The position numbers and the translations under genes were made by a program. Shown here in pieces: positions 8,763 to 18,695 of a stretch of DNA of 64,000 nucleotides. The notes under the pieces are model-generated. The model worked only from the letters and a program-made list of their open reading frames with translations, had not been told where the DNA came from and did no database searches. Position 1 is the stretch's first letter. Every line of letters starts with the position of its first letter. This DNA comes from Pseudomonas sp. MPC6 (GTDB taxonomy: Bacteria > Pseudomonadota > Gammaproteobacteria > Pseudomonadales > Pseudomonadaceae), in NCBI RefSeq assembly GCF_006094435.1, contig NZ_CP034783.1:1577001-1641000 (forward strand), read 5' to 3'.

Positions 8763-9745
8763 TGGACAGCGTCGATCTGAATGTTTTGCGCAGTGTGCTG
8801 CAGTGGCGTCGCGCCGGCCAGCGGGTGGTGTTGTACAGCGTGGTCCAGACCTGGGGCACCGCGCCCCGGGCGCCTGGCGCCATGCTGGCCTTGCGTGAAG
8901 ACGGGGTGGTCATCGGCTCGGTGTCCGGTGGCTGTGTCGAGGATGATCTGATTGCCCGGCTGCACGATGGGCGGATTCCGGCCAATGGGCCGCCGGTACA
9001 GCTGATCACCTATGGCGTCACCCGTGAGGAGGCCGCGCGATTCGGTTTGCCCTGCGGCGGCACGCTGCGCCTGACCGAGGAGCGTGTCGCTGATCCGGGC
9101 TGGGTGGCCGAGCTGCTGACACGTTGCGAGGCCCATGAAATCGTGGCGCGGGAGCTGGATATCGCGACCGGTGCAGTGGTTTTGCAACCGGCCAGCAAGA
9201 CCGACGGGCTGACGTTTGACGGCAAGACCTTGCGCGCCATCTATGGTCCGCGTTGGCGGTTGTTGCTGATTGGCGCGGGGCAATTGTCCCGTTACGTCGC
9301 CGAGATGGCGCGGCTGCTGGATTTCGAAGTGCTGATCTGCGATCCACGCACCGAGTTCGTCTACGGCTGGGAGGAGCAGCACGGGCGCTTCGTCTCGGGA
9401 ATGCCGGACGAAGCGGTGCTGAACATCCAGACCGACGAACGCACCGCCATCGTTGCCCTGACCCACGATCCGCGCCTGGACGACATGGCGTTGCTCACCG
9501 CCCTGGACTCCAGGGCCTTTTATGTCGGTGCACTGGGTTCCCGGGTCAACAGCCGCAAGCGCCGGGACAACCTGGTTCAGCTAGGCTTGTCGGATCAGGC
9601 CATCGAGCGGCTGCACGGCCCGATCGGTTTGCACATCGGCAGCCATAGCCCGGCGGAAATCGCCTTGTCGCTGCTGGCCGAAATTGTCGCGATCAAGAAC
9701 GGTGTCGAGCTGAAGCAGATGAGGCCGTTGCAGGAGGACGTATGA
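8762..9745 (+). CDS. XdhC/CoxI-family molybdenum-cofactor maturation protein
   Basis: A 327-residue XdhC/CoxI-family protein. Family members bind the molybdenum cofactor, help its sulfuration and deliver it to xanthine-dehydrogenase-type enzymes. The N-terminal XdhC domain contains VSGGCVEDDL near residue 60, and a Rossmann-type LIGAGQLSRYVAEMA begins near 170. The start is the ATG at 8762 (TGATG junction with the large subunit); the longer frame upstream lies inside that gene. It is the expected dedicated chaperone for the preceding enzyme. Confidence 0.9.
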   Translation: MDSVDLNVLRSVLQWRRAGQRVVLYSVVQTWGTAPRAPGAMLALREDGVVIGSVSGGCVEDDLIARLHDGRIPANGPPVQLITYGVTREEAARFGLPCGGTLRLTEERVADPGWVAELLTRCEAHEIVARELDIATGAVVLQPASKTDGLTFDGKTLRAIYGPRWRLLLIGAGQLSRYVAEMARLLDFEVLICDPRTEFVYGWEEQHGRFVSGMPDEAVLNIQTDERTAIVALTHDPRLDDMALLTALDSRAFYVGALGSRVNSRKRRDNLVQLGLSDQAIERLHGPIGLHIGSHSPAEIALSLLAEIVAIKNGVELKQMRPLQEDV

Positions 9746-10332
9746 GCGAACCCATCGGCGTCATCGTGTTGGCGGCAGGGCAGGGCAGCCGTTTCCGCGA
9801 GGTGGCGGGTGCCGGGAAGGACAAGTTGCTGGCCGATTGTGCCGGGCGCGATGGCGCTATTCATTCGGTGATCGAACAGGTGCTGGTGAATTTGCCGGCC
9901 AACCTTGAGAAGCGCGTCCTGGTGACGACCGTTGACCGCCCGCAAGTGATTCGCATGGCCCAGGCTTATGGTTGCGAGATTGTGCTGATCGAGTCGACCG
10001 GCATGGGCGATAGCATTGCGGCCGGGGTGGCGGCGTGTCCGCAGCTGGGTGGCTGGTTGATAGTGTTGGGCGACATGCCGTTTATCCTGGCGTCGAGTAT
10101 TGAGCGGGTGGTGGCGGGGATTGCGGACGATTCGGTCAGTGTGCCGGTGCAGGACGGTGCGTATGGGCATCCGGTGGGGTTCGGGCGCACGTTTGGGCCG
10201 GGGTTGATGGCGTTATCGGGTGATCAAGGCGCCAAGCCGTTGTTTGCGCAAGCGCGTGTGGTTGAAGTCGCGGTGGATGATCCCGGGGTGTTGTGGGATG
10301 TGGATGTGCCTGAGGCGTTAGTCTTCGCCTGA
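9742..10332 (+). CDS. MobA-like NTP transferase (molybdopterin cytidylyltransferase type)
   Basis: A 196-residue nucleotidyltransferase with the N-terminal GxGxR-type loop VLAAGQGSRFREV and a conserved lysine in GKDKLL. Later LGDMPF and HPVGFG motifs fit the MobA/MocA family. As the last gene of a molybdenum hydroxylase operon it probably attaches CMP to molybdopterin to make the MCD form that this enzyme class uses (MocA role); that is inferred from context. It overlaps the XdhC-like gene by 4 bases. Confidence 0.82.
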   Translation: MSEPIGVIVLAAGQGSRFREVAGAGKDKLLADCAGRDGAIHSVIEQVLVNLPANLEKRVLVTTVDRPQVIRMAQAYGCEIVLIESTGMGDSIAAGVAACPQLGGWLIVLGDMPFILASSIERVVAGIADDSVSVPVQDGAYGHPVGFGRTFGPGLMALSGDQGAKPLFAQARVVEVAVDDPGVLWDVDVPEALVFA

Positions 10333-10340
10333 TAGACCGC

Positions 10341-10449
10341 TTTTGCTGCGGTGCGGCGATCCGACAAGCCAGCTCCTACAGGGGTTTGCGCCGTATGCAG
10401 GACATGTGAACGACACAATCCCCCGTAGGCGCTGGCGTGCCAGCGAAGA
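10341..10449. repeat. REP-type repeats between the mobA-like gene and rne
   Basis: Two REP-like units. The first (10346-10380) reads CTGCGGTGCGGCGATCCGAC and continues into AAGCCAGCTCCTACAGGGG. The second (about 10420-10446) is a GTAGGCGCTGGCGTGCCAGC variant. The first 20 bases are the reverse complement of identical stretches at 31903-31922 and 55435-55454. Confidence 0.75.
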
Positions 10450-10484
10450 ACGATAACGCGGTCCACCTGCTATACCACAGACAT

Positions 10485-10523
10485 AAAAAAAGCCCCGCCT
10501 GGATCACCAGGCGGGGCTTTTTA
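10485..10523 (-). terminator. Terminator shared by rne (minus) and the operon on plus
   Basis: A perfect 15-base stem (10488-10502 with 10507-10521, core GCCCCGCCTGG) with a 4-base loop and T-runs on both sides. It can therefore end transcription from either direction. It lies 14 bases after the rne stop. Confidence 0.93.
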
Positions 10524-10536
10524 GTGGCCGATGGAA

Positions 10537-13500
10537 TCAGACGAGAGGTTTAGGCTCGTGCTCTTTTTCCAGGGCTTGCTCGCGTTGCTCTACCGCTTCC
10601 TGAACGGAGCGCGGCGCTTCGTCGATCGCGGAGTCAACCGGCTCGGCGGCGACTTCGGTAGCCGGGGCAGGAGCTGCCTCGACCACTTCAGCCACAACCG
10701 GTGCCGCAGCGGCCGCCAGTTCGGCTTCCTTCTGCAGACGCTCGGCTTCACGCTTGCGACGACGCACTTCACGTGGGTCGTTCGGCGCACGGCCGCTTGG
10801 CGTCAGGGCGCTGACAGGCGCCGCTTCGACTTCAGGTGCCGCCACTTCGGCGACAACCGATGCGGATTCGACTACCGGTGCAGCTTCGGCCACCGGTACA
10901 GCTTCGACTACCGCTGCAGGTTCGGCGGCGGCTACCACTGGCTCGGACACCATCGCTTCAGCTTCTGGCGCTTCGGTGGCAGTTGGCTCGGCAACCCAAT
11001 TGAATGCGGTCTGCTCTTCGCGAACTTCACGAACGGTTTCGGTCACGGTTTCGGCGACTGTTTCAGCCGCCGGCTCTGCTACCACGGCTGGCGCTTCGGC
11101 GACGATTGCCGGCTCAGCCACAGCCACAGCTTCAACTTCAGGCTGGGTTTCAGGCGTCGGCGCGACTTCGATTTCCGGGGACGCAGTGACTTCGACCGGC
11201 GTGGTCGCTTCAACGGCCGGCGCTTCCACTGGAGCCGTGTCCAGGTTGGCGGCAGTGGCGCGTTCGGCTTGCTCGTTGGCCTGGGCCTCGGCTGGCGCGC
11301 TGATCACGCTGCTGGCAACGGCTGCGGTAACCGCCAGGCCGGCGGCCAGATCGGCAGCGCTTGGTGCTTCGCGGGTTTCGCTGGCTTCGCCGTCGGCGGA
11401 CTCGGACTCATCCGACCCTTCGATCACGTTGCCATTGGCATCGCGTTGACGCTCGCGGCGGTTGCTGCGACGACGCTGGCCACGGGAGCGGCGGCGTGGA
11501 CGATCGCCTTCGGCGCCTTCCTGACCGTCTTCCTGCAGTTGCTCTTCGTTGCCGGTCAGCTCTTCTTCGGCAACGGCTGCAGCCGCTTGCTCGGCACGTG
11601 GTTGACGTTCTTCACGCGGTGGGCGTGGAGCACGTTCTTCGCGTGGCTGGCGGGCAGGACGTTCTTCGGCGGTAGCGGCGGTAGCGGTAGCGGCAGCGGC
11701 GGCCGGAGCTGGAGCTGGAGCCGGAGCGATGGCATCCAGCGGCTCACGCAGTTCACGAACCCGCTCTTCACGGTCGCCACGGGGCTTGCGATCTTCGCGA
11801 GGCGCACGCGGTGCGCGTTCTTCACGAGGCGCGCGTGGTGCGCGTTCTTCGCGAGCAACTACTGGTGTGGTGGTCTCTTCGCGGGCTTCGCGTGGCTGAC
11901 GCTCTTCGCGTGGCTCACGTGGAGCGCGTTCTTCACGCGGTGCGCGTTCCTCGCGCGGTTTGCGTTCTTCGTCGCGGCGACCGTTACGGTTGCGGCTTTG
12001 CTGACGACCGTTGCGACGCTCTTCGTTGCGGGCCGGACGCTCGGTGGTCGCTGGTTTTTCAACCACAACCGGGGCGGCTGGCTCTTGCTTGGTCGCGAAC
12101 AGGCTGACCAGCGACTTCACCAGGCCTTTGAACAGGCTGGGCTCTGGCGCGGCGACCGGTGGGGCAACGGGGGCGGCAGCGACGACTTCGACAGGAACCG
12201 GAGCGTTGGCGCGGGCCGGTGCAGTCTTCACCGCGGCTTCCTGGCGGACCAGGGTGCGGGTCGCGGCGGCTGGCTGGACTTCTTCGACTTCGGCAGCGGC
12301 AGCAGCGATCTCGTAGCTGGACTGGCCGACCGCGGCTTCCGGGCTGTCATCGCGCAGACGCTGAACTTCGAAGTGCGGCGTTTCGAGGTGATCGTTCGGC
12401 AGAATGACGATGCGGGCACGGGTGCGCAGTTCGATCTTGGTGATCGAGTTGCGTTTCTCGTTGAGCAGGAACGCAGCGACCGGAATCGGCACCTGGGCGC
12501 GGACTTCGGCAGTGCGGTCTTTCAGGGCTTCTTCTTCGATCAGGCGCAGGATCGCCAGCGACAGCGATTCGACGTCACGGATGATGCCGGTGCCGTTGCA
12601 ACGCGGGCAAACGATGCCGCTGCTTTCGCCCAGGGATGGACGCAGGCGCTGACGGGACATTTCCAGCAGGCCGAAGCGCGAGATACGGCCGACTTGTACA
12701 CGAGCGCGGTCGGCTTCGAGGCATTCGCGGACTTTCTCTTCCACGGCGCGCTGATTCTTGGCCGGGGTCATGTCGATGAAGTCGATGACGATCAGGCCGC
12801 CGATGTCACGCAAGCGCAACTGACGGGCGATTTCTTCGGCGGCTTCAAGGTTGGTCTGCAGCGCGGTTTCTTCGATGTCGCTGCCTTTGGTGGCGCGCGC
12901 CGAGTTGATGTCGATGGACACCAGGGCTTCGGTCGGATCGATCACGATGGAGCCGCCGGAAGGCAGTTCGACGACGCGCTGGAAGGCGGTCTCGATCTGG
13001 CTTTCGATCTGGAAGCGGTTGAACAGCGGCACGCTGTCTTCGTACAGCTTGATCTTGCTGGCGTACTGCGGCATCACCTGGCGAATGAAGGTCAGGGCTT
13101 CGTCCTGGGCTTCAACGCTGTCGATCAGCACTTCGCCGATGTCCTGGCGCAGGTAATCGCGGATCGCGCGGATGATCACGTTGCTTTCCTGGTAGATCAG
13201 GAACGGCGCGGAGCGATCCAGCGAAGCTTCTTTGATAGCGGTCCACAGTTGCAGCAGGTAATCGAGGTCCCACTGCATTTCTTCGCTGCTGCGGCCCAGG
13301 CCGGCAGTGCGCACGATCAGACCCATGTCGGCCGGGGCAACCAGGCCGTTCAGGGCTTCACGCAGTTCGTTGCGCTCTTCACCTTCGATGCGACGGGAGA
13401 TACCGCCCGCACGCGGGTTGTTCGGCATCAGCACCAGGTAACGACCGGCCAGGCTGATGAAGGTGGTCAGGGCGGCGCCCTTGTTGCCACGTTCTTCTTT

Positions 13501-13809
13501 TTCGACCTGAACGATGACTTCCTGGCCTTCGCTCAGGACGTCCTTGATGTTGACGCGGCCTTCGGGGGCTTTCTTGAAATATTCGCGGGAGATTTCTTTG
13601 AGGGGCAGGAAGCCATGGCGCTCAGAGCCGAAATCGACAAAGGCAGCCTCGAGGCTTGGTTCGATGCGAGTAATCCGGCCTTTATAGATGTTGGCCTTTT
13701 TCTGCTCGCGTGCACCGGATTCGATGTCCAGGTCGTAGAGGCGCTGGCCATCTACCAGTGCAACACGCAACTCTTCGGGTTGGGTTGCGTTAATCAGCAT
13801 TCTTTTCAT
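10537..13809 (-). CDS. rne: Ribonuclease E
   Basis: Ribonuclease E, 1090 residues, the endonuclease and scaffold of the RNA degradosome, which cleaves 5'-monophosphorylated RNA. The start [18 protein letters not shown] is the family start and fixes the ATG at 13809. The catalytic half has the S1 domain (about residues 35-120), the DNase I-like active site with IDINSARA and IVIDFIDM aspartates, and the Zn-link CPRCNGTG. The second half is disordered, with Arg/Glu-rich repeats such as [11 protein letters not shown] and long Ala/Val/Glu/Pro stretches that anchor RNA and partner enzymes. It is transcribed alone, with a long leader. Confidence 0.97.
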   Translation of the reverse strand: MKRMLINATQPEELRVALVDGQRLYDLDIESGAREQKKANIYKGRITRIEPSLEAAFVDFGSERHGFLPLKEISREYFKKAPEGRVNIKDVLSEGQEVIVQVEKEERGNKGAALTTFISLAGRYLVLMPNNPRAGGISRRIEGEERNELREALNGLVAPADMGLIVRTAGLGRSSEEMQWDLDYLLQLWTAIKEASLDRSAPFLIYQESNVIIRAIRDYLRQDIGEVLIDSVEAQDEALTFIRQVMPQYASKIKLYEDSVPLFNRFQIESQIETAFQRVVELPSGGSIVIDPTEALVSIDINSARATKGSDIEETALQTNLEAAEEIARQLRLRDIGGLIVIDFIDMTPAKNQRAVEEKVRECLEADRARVQVGRISRFGLLEMSRQRLRPSLGESSGIVCPRCNGTGIIRDVESLSLAILRLIEEEALKDRTAEVRAQVPIPVAAFLLNEKRNSITKIELRTRARIVILPNDHLETPHFEVQRLRDDSPEAAVGQSSYEIAAAAAEVEEVQPAAATRTLVRQEAAVKTAPARANAPVPVEVVAAAPVAPPVAAPEPSLFKGLVKSLVSLFATKQEPAAPVVVEKPATTERPARNEERRNGRQQSRNRNGRRDEERKPREERAPREERAPREPREERQPREAREETTTPVVAREERAPRAPREERAPRAPREDRKPRGDREERVRELREPLDAIAPAPAPAPAAAAATATAATAEERPARQPREERAPRPPREERQPRAEQAAAAVAEEELTGNEEQLQEDGQEGAEGDRPRRRSRGQRRRSNRRERQRDANGNVIEGSDESESADGEASETREAPSAADLAAGLAVTAAVASSVISAPAEAQANEQAERATAANLDTAPVEAPAVEATTPVEVTASPEIEVAPTPETQPEVEAVAVAEPAIVAEAPAVVAEPAAETVAETVTETVREVREEQTAFNWVAEPTATEAPEAEAMVSEPVVAAAEPAAVVEAVPVAEAAPVVESASVVAEVAAPEVEAAPVSALTPSGRAPNDPREVRRRKREAERLQKEAELAAAAAPVVAEVVEAAPAPATEVAAEPVDSAIDEAPRSVQEAVEQREQALEKEHEPKPLV

Positions 13810-14509
13810 GTAGTACCGTCGGTTTCCGGGCTGCCGGAAACGGCGTTCGGCACACACGACTTCTCACGGTCGGTGTCAGGTGCGTCGGGAATGGTTGGCC
13901 ATTCCCGTGTCCAGCGAAGTCCGGCCAATGTGGGCCTTCATCGCGACGTACGCGTCCTGCTTGCTGTGGCTACTTAAGCACTCAGTCAGGAGGAGGAATC
14001 AACCGGCGGCTGTGGACGAGATGAAGCGTCTTGATAAAGCCTAATGCTACACAGTCCAGCGGTTGTGCATCTCCACCCTACACGTATCCCTGATAATTCG
14101 GGTGCTGCCGCGCGCAGAATCCGCAGCGGGTTGGCATTTACCGTGAGCTCCGAAGGGGGAGGTCACGCATCATGGCTAATTTAGGCGTTGTTTCCGAAGC
14201 GTTCGCTCGGGGTTGTTCGTAGCTGACTGCACTTTGTGAACTGGCCGTGAATATTTGCTCGCAAGGCGAGTGAAAACTCTGCTTTGCGGCATGATTCAGG
14301 CCTCATGTCACCTGCGCTTGTTACAACTGCAAACTCTACCGTTACGTAGCGAAAGCCCCGTAGGACGGCCTCTCGTCCTCGTGAATTGCGATGGTCAGGG
14401 CCGGTTTTTGACCGTTGGTCCGCTGTCCAGGCCACTTTTGGCGGCGTTCGCGACTATAGCAGCAATGATTAAGTGCTTCAATTCCATAAAAAATTGTTAT
14501 CATCGCGGG
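13810..14509. promoter_or_regulatory. 700-bp divergent region: rne leader and rluC upstream region
   Basis: No gene is supported here. The part next to rne is probably its 5' untranslated leader; in E. coli the rne leader folds and lets RNase E control its own mRNA. A perfect 9-base inverted repeat with a 4-base loop (CGGGAATGG / CCATTCCCG, 13886-13907) would form a hairpin in the rne leader. Near rluC, AGGACG/CGTCCT (14363-14380) is a smaller repeat, and the AT-rich stretch at 14477-14503 probably contains the rluC promoter, but I cannot fix its elements. Confidence 0.5.
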
Positions 14510-15472
14510 ATGACGACTACTGCCCCTTCGACCCCAGCGGTACAACTGCTGGAGGTCTCGCCGGAATATGCCGGCCAACGTATTGACAATTTCCTTCTCG
14601 CTCGGCTCAAAGGCGTGCCCAAGACCTTGATTTACCGCATTTTGCGCAAGGGCGAAGTGCGGGTGAACAAGGGTCGGATCAAGCCCGAATACAAGCTGCA
14701 GGCGGGCGATATCGTGCGCGTGCCGCCCGTTCGCGTGCCTGAGCGCGACGAACCCGTGCCTCTGGCCCAGGGCCTGCTGCAGCGGCTCGAAGCGTCGATT
14801 GTCTTCGAGGACAAGGCGCTGATCGTGATCAACAAGCCTTGCGGCATTGCGGTTCACGGTGGCAGCGGCTTGACTTACGGAGTGATCGAAGCCTTCCGTC
14901 AGTTGCGTCCCGATTGCAAGGAGCTCGAGCTGGTTCACCGTCTCGACCGTGACACCTCCGGCCTGTTGATGATCGCCAAGAAGCGCAGCATGTTGCGCCA
15001 CTTGCACGCGGCCTTGCGCGGCGATGGAGTCGACAAGCGCTACATGGCGCTGGTTCGCGGTAACTGGGCGGCCTCGATCAAGCAAGTCCGGGCGTCGCTG
15101 GGCAAGAGCAATCTGCGCTCCGGCGAGCGCATGGTCGAGGTCGACGAGGAGGAGGGCAAGGAGTCGGTGACCGTGTTCAAGGTCCTGCGCCGCTTCGGCG
15201 ACTTTGCCACCCTGGTCGAAGCCAAGCCGATCACCGGCCGTACCCACCAGATTCGGGTTCACACCTTGCACGCCGGGCATTGCATCGCCGGCGATACCAA
15301 GTACGGCGACGAGGGCTTCAGCAAAGAGATTCGTGACCTGGGCGGCAAGCGCCTGTTCCTGCACGCCTACATGCTGACCGTGCCGCTGCCTGACGGTGGC
15401 GAACTGAAATTGCAGGCGCCCGTCGACGAGATGTGGGCCAAGACCGTGGAGCGCTTGAGTGCACCCATCTGA
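14510..15472 (+). CDS. rluC: 23S rRNA pseudouridine(955/2504/2580) synthase RluC
   Basis: A 320-residue pseudouridine synthase that modifies three sites in 23S rRNA. An S4 RNA-binding domain occupies about residues 22-80 ([16 protein letters not shown]), followed by the RluA-type catalytic domain with [10 protein letters not shown] near 145 (the catalytic aspartate) and [11 protein letters not shown] near 245. I chose the ATG at 14510, giving the usual [11 protein letters not shown] start; the frame stays open upstream into the leader but without similarity. Convention places rluC divergent from rne in pseudomonads. It overlaps the next gene by 14 bases. Confidence 0.95.
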   Translation: MTTTAPSTPAVQLLEVSPEYAGQRIDNFLLARLKGVPKTLIYRILRKGEVRVNKGRIKPEYKLQAGDIVRVPPVRVPERDEPVPLAQGLLQRLEASIVFEDKALIVINKPCGIAVHGGSGLTYGVIEAFRQLRPDCKELELVHRLDRDTSGLLMIAKKRSMLRHLHAALRGDGVDKRYMALVRGNWAASIKQVRASLGKSNLRSGERMVEVDEEEGKESVTVFKVLRRFGDFATLVEAKPITGRTHQIRVHTLHAGHCIAGDTKYGDEGFSKEIRDLGGKRLFLHAYMLTVPLPDGGELKLQAPVDEMWAKTVERLSAPI

Positions 15473-16118
15473 TTACAAACTGCTGATTTTCGACTGGGAT
15501 GGCACACTGGCCGATTCCATTGGTCGGATTGTCGAGGCAATGCACGTGGCATCCGAGCGATCCGGGTTTGAGTTGCGCGATGATTTTGCCGTCAAGGGCA
15601 TCATCGGCCTGGGCTTGCCGGAGGCGATTCGTACGCTGTATCCAGACATTAGTGACGATGAGCTGGTCGCCTTCCGTCAGCACTATGCCGATCACTACAT
15701 TGCCTCCGAAGCCGTGCCCTCGCCATTGTTCGAGGGTGTGGTCGAGTCGATGGCAGCGTTTCGCGCCGACGGGTATCGCCTGGCGGTTGCCACCGGCAAG
15801 GCCCGGCGCGGGCTGGATCGGGTGCTGAAGTCGCACGGCTGGGAAGATTATTTCGACATCACCCGGGCCGCCGATGAAACGGCGAGCAAGCCCCATCCTC
15901 TGATGCTGGAGCAGATCGTTGCGCATTGCGGGGTCCGTCCGGAGCAGGCGTTGATGGTCGGCGATTCGTCCTTCGACCTGCAGATGGCGCGCAACGCCGG
16001 GATGGACTCGGTGGCCGTCAGTTATGGCGCGCAATCGATCGAGGCGCTGAAACTGTTCGAACCGCGCCTGGCGATTGACCGTTTTTCAGAATTGCAGGCC
16101 TGGCTGAGCCAGGCTTAA
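15459..16118 (+). CDS. HAD-superfamily hydrolase (phosphoglycolate-phosphatase-like)
   Basis: A 219-residue HAD subfamily IA phosphatase. Motif I is [10 protein letters not shown] at residues 11-20, motif II the VATGK stretch near 110, and motif III/IV the KPHPLML and [12 protein letters not shown] stretches near 145-175. The start is a GTG inside the end of rluC (14-base overlap), suggesting coupled translation. The substrate is not known; homologues annotated as phosphoglycolate phosphatase sit next to rluC in many pseudomonads. Confidence 0.88.
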   Translation: MHPSDYKLLIFDWDGTLADSIGRIVEAMHVASERSGFELRDDFAVKGIIGLGLPEAIRTLYPDISDDELVAFRQHYADHYIASEAVPSPLFEGVVESMAAFRADGYRLAVATGKARRGLDRVLKSHGWEDYFDITRAADETASKPHPLMLEQIVAHCGVRPEQALMVGDSSFDLQMARNAGMDSVAVSYGAQSIEALKLFEPRLAIDRFSELQAWLSQA

Positions 16119-16142
16119 ACCGTTTTTGCTGGGGTACATGGC

Positions 16143-17132
16143 ATGACCGACGAATGGAAGGCGCCCGCCAAGGCGAGCGCAGAGAGCGGTGACGAGAAAA
16201 GCTGGAAGCTGCTGGAAAAGACCCTGCTGGCCAGCGTGCAGGAACAGCGCCGGTCCCGTCGCTGGGGGATCTTCTTCAAGCTGCTGACCTTTGTGTACCT
16301 GATTGGCGCGCTGGTCCTGTTCACACCGCTGATGGACATGGAAAAAGCCGCGACCCGCAGTGGCACCTACACTGCGCTGATCGACGTGACCGGGGTGATT
16401 GCCGACAAGGAGCCCGCCAGCGCTGACAACATCGTCGGCAGCCTGCGTGCCGCCTTCGAGGATGAAAAGGTCAAGGGCGTCATCCTGCGCATCAACAGTC
16501 CGGGCGGCAGTCCGGTGCAGTCGGGTTACGTCTATGACGAGATCCGCCGCTTGCGCGGTCTGCACCCGGATACCAAAGTTTACGCGGTGATCTCCGACCT
16601 GGGCGCTTCCGGCGCCTACTACATCGCCAGCGCGGCCGATCAGATCTATGCCGACAAGGCGAGCCTGGTGGGTTCCATCGGTGTGACGGCGGCCGGTTAC
16701 GGCTTTGTCGGGACCATGGAAAAGCTGGGCGTCGAACGGCGCACCTACACCTCGGGCGAGCACAAGTCGTTCCTCGATCCGTTCCAGCCGCAGAAGCCTG
16801 AAGAAACGCAGTTCTGGCAGGGCGTGCTCGACACCACTCATCAGCAGTTCATTGCCAGCGTCAAGAAAGGGCGTGGCGAGCGCCTCAAGGACAAGGAGCA
16901 TCCGGAGCTGTTTTCCGGCCTGGTCTGGTCGGGCGAACAGGCACTGCCGCTGGGGCTGATCGATGGCCTGGGAAATGCCAGTTCCGTGGCGCGCGATGTG
17001 ATTGGCGAGAAGGAGCTGGTGGACTTCACTGTCCAGGAATCGCCGTTCGATCGCTTCTCGAAGAAACTCGGCGCCAGTGTGGCTGAGCATCTGGCGATGT
17101 GGATGGGGTTTCAGGGGCCGACGCTGCGCTGA
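16143..17132 (+). CDS. S49-family signal peptide peptidase (SppA-like)
   Basis: A 329-residue inner-membrane serine protease of the SppA/S49 family, which degrades cleaved signal peptides and similar membrane fragments. One membrane helix is visible at about residues 45-62 (LLTFVYLIGALVLF). The protease domain has NSPGGSPVQSG near 118 and DLGASGAYYIASAAD near 155, whose serine is the nucleophile in this family. It has the short form of SppA, a single domain. It follows the HAD gene by 24 bases and is likely in the same transcript. Confidence 0.9.
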   Translation: MTDEWKAPAKASAESGDEKSWKLLEKTLLASVQEQRRSRRWGIFFKLLTFVYLIGALVLFTPLMDMEKAATRSGTYTALIDVTGVIADKEPASADNIVGSLRAAFEDEKVKGVILRINSPGGSPVQSGYVYDEIRRLRGLHPDTKVYAVISDLGASGAYYIASAADQIYADKASLVGSIGVTAAGYGFVGTMEKLGVERRTYTSGEHKSFLDPFQPQKPEETQFWQGVLDTTHQQFIASVKKGRGERLKDKEHPELFSGLVWSGEQALPLGLIDGLGNASSVARDVIGEKELVDFTVQESPFDRFSKKLGASVAEHLAMWMGFQGPTLR

Positions 17133-17183
17133 TTTTTTGTTGTCTGGTTGGGGCCCTGTCATGAGGGTCTTGCACCGATTAAC

Positions 17184-17280
17184 TGTTGGAGCTGGCTTGC
17201 CAGCGAAGGCGGTGGGTCAGTCGATGCATTTATCGCCTGAACGGACGCTTTCGCTGGCAAGCCAGCTCCTGCAGGGGGGT
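17184..17280. repeat. Inverted REP pair (BIME) between sppA-like gene and maf
   Basis: Two inverted copies of the GGAGCTGGCTTGCCAGCGAA element face each other (17187-17207 and 17250-17272). The pair lies between convergent genes and may stall transcription from both sides. It is the same repeat family as at 30401, 41408, 45882 and 55502. Confidence 0.85.
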
Positions 17281-17283
17281 GTT

Positions 17284-17862
17284 TCAGGGGATCTGCACAC
17301 CTTCGGCCAGCAGCATATCGATCAGGCGAATCAGCGGCAGGCCGATCAGGCTGGTGGCGTCAGGGCCTTCGGTGCTTTGAAACAGACTCACCCCCAGTCC
17401 TTCGGCCTTGAAGCTGCCAGCGCAGTCGTAGGGCTGCTCAGCATGCAGGTAGCGTTCGATGCGCGCGATGTCGAGTGTGCGCATATGGACGGTGAACGGC
17501 ACGCAATCGACCTGGCAGGCGCCCGTCTGGCTGTTCAGCAATGCCAGGCCGGTCAGGAAGGTGACGCTGGCACCGCTTGCGGCTAAAAGCTGTTCCCGGG
17601 CCTTGTCGAACGTATGGGGTTTGCCGATGATCCGCTCGCCCAATACCGCGACCTGGTCGGAACCGATGATCAGATGAGCGGGGTGGCTATCGGCCAGTGC
17701 GCGCGCCTTGGCCTCGGCGAGGCGCTTGACCAGCTCGATGGCGGATTCCTGCAGGCGATGGCTCTCGTCGATATCCGGCGAGCTGCAGGTAAACGGCAGC
17801 TGCAGGCGGGCCAGCAACTCTCGGCGATAAACCGAGCTTGAAGCGAGTAATAAAGGCAGCAT
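17284..17862 (-). CDS. Maf-family nucleotide pyrophosphatase (YceF, 7-methyl-GTP type)
   Basis: A 192-residue Maf/HAM1-fold protein that hydrolyses abnormal nucleoside triphosphates; the YceF branch prefers 7-methyl-GTP. It begins MLPLLLASSSVYRREL, with the SSSxxR phosphate-binding motif, contains SPDIDES near 31 and IIGSDQVAVLG near 70. The ATG at 17862 is the natural start; the longer open frame runs across the yceD promoter and into yceD. It is transcribed away from yceD, as in other gamma-proteobacteria. Confidence 0.93.
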   Translation of the reverse strand: MLPLLLASSSVYRRELLARLQLPFTCSSPDIDESHRLQESAIELVKRLAEAKARALADSHPAHLIIGSDQVAVLGERIIGKPHTFDKAREQLLAASGASVTFLTGLALLNSQTGACQVDCVPFTVHMRTLDIARIERYLHAEQPYDCAGSFKAEGLGVSLFQSTEGPDATSLIGLPLIRLIDMLLAEGVQIP

Positions 17863-17930
17863 GCGCAACTCCAAAGGGGAGGTGCGAATTCTAGCGAGGT
17901 GACCAAGTGACGGACAGGGCTGAATTTCCT

Positions 17931-17958
17931 TTGACATGCCCGGGGGCATCCCTATAAT
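17931..17958 (+). promoter_or_regulatory. Near-consensus sigma70 promoter of the yceD-rpmF-fab cluster
   Basis: TTGACA at 17931-17936 and TATAAT at 17953-17958, both perfect matches, separated by 16 bases. The expected transcription start, 6-8 bases after the -10 box, is at about 17964-17966. The yceD ATG is at 17968, so the message would have almost no leader. Confidence 0.9.
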
Positions 17959-17967
17959 GCTGCGCCT

Positions 17968-18495
17968 ATGTTGAATGACCCGATTCCACCTCACGTTGAC
18001 CCGCGCAAATTGGCTGACCGTGGCACCACCCTTCAAGGTGAACTGCTGCTGGCCGATTTGGAGAGACTCTGCGACCCGCTTTCCGACACTGTCGGTACGG
18101 TGCAGGCTAAATTCGTTTTTGAGCGAGATGAACGTAAGTCTGTGGTCATCCACAGCTTTATCGACACCGAAGTCAAAATGGTTTGCCAGCGTTGTCTTGA
18201 GCTGGTCACCCTGCCGATCCACAGCGAATGCAGTTATGTTGTGGTGAAAGAGGGTGCGAATACCCAGTCGTTGCCGAAAGGTTATGACGTGCTGGAACTG
18301 GGCGAAGATCCATTGGATCTGCAGTCACTGATCGAGGAGGAGCTTCTGCTCGCCTTGCCCATTGTGCCTGCTCATCATCCGGAAGAATGCCAGCAGCCGG
18401 CGGGTCTCGATGAGCCCGAACCGAGCGAGGACGAGGTAACGCGGTCCAACCCGTTCAGTGTATTGGCGCAGTTAAAGCGTGACCCAAACGTTTAG
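17968..18495 (+). CDS. yceD: YceD/DUF177-family protein (23S rRNA accumulation)
   Basis: A 175-residue DUF177 protein. In E. coli YceD is linked to 23S rRNA processing and in plants to large-subunit rRNA, and its gene precedes rpmF. Here it has FVCQRCLEL-type cysteines (VCQRCLELVTLP near residue 72), a conserved acidic C-terminal part (LIEEELLLALPIVPAHH) and a short acidic tail. Promoter elements just before the ATG suggest a leaderless mRNA. It is 13 bases ahead of rpmF and co-transcribed with it. Confidence 0.9.
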   Translation: MLNDPIPPHVDPRKLADRGTTLQGELLLADLERLCDPLSDTVGTVQAKFVFERDERKSVVIHSFIDTEVKMVCQRCLELVTLPIHSECSYVVVKEGANTQSLPKGYDVLELGEDPLDLQSLIEEELLLALPIVPAHHPEECQQPAGLDEPEPSEDEVTRSNPFSVLAQLKRDPNV

Positions 18496-18508
18496 GAGTT
18501 AATCAATT

Positions 18509-18691
18509 ATGGCTGTTCAGCAGAACAAAAAATCCCGCTCTGCCCGTGACATGCGTCGTTCGCACGACGCCCTGACGGCAAGCACTCTGTCTGTAGAAAA
18601 AACCACCGGTGAAATTCACCTGCGTCACCACGTATCGCCAGAAGGCGTATACCGTGGCCGTAAAGTGATCGACAAGGGCGCTGACGAGTAA
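18509..18691 (+). CDS. rpmF: 50S ribosomal protein L32
   Basis: A 60-residue L32 protein of the large ribosomal subunit, with the basic start [25 protein letters not shown] precedes the ATG. Pairing with yceD upstream and plsX downstream is the standard arrangement that couples ribosome and phospholipid synthesis. The gene is 4 bases before the plsX start. Confidence 0.96.
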   Translation: MAVQQNKKSRSARDMRRSHDALTASTLSVEKTTGEIHLRHHVSPEGVYRGRKVIDKGADE

Positions 18692-18695
18692 TCAC

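Noticed and set aside
10531..13977. A 1148-codon open frame on the plus strand across the whole rne gene
   Set aside because: It is the antisense shadow of rne. The Arg/Glu/Ala-rich codons of the minus strand leave few stops on the plus strand; the encoded sequence is Phe/Gly/Arg-rich and resembles nothing, while rne has all family motifs.
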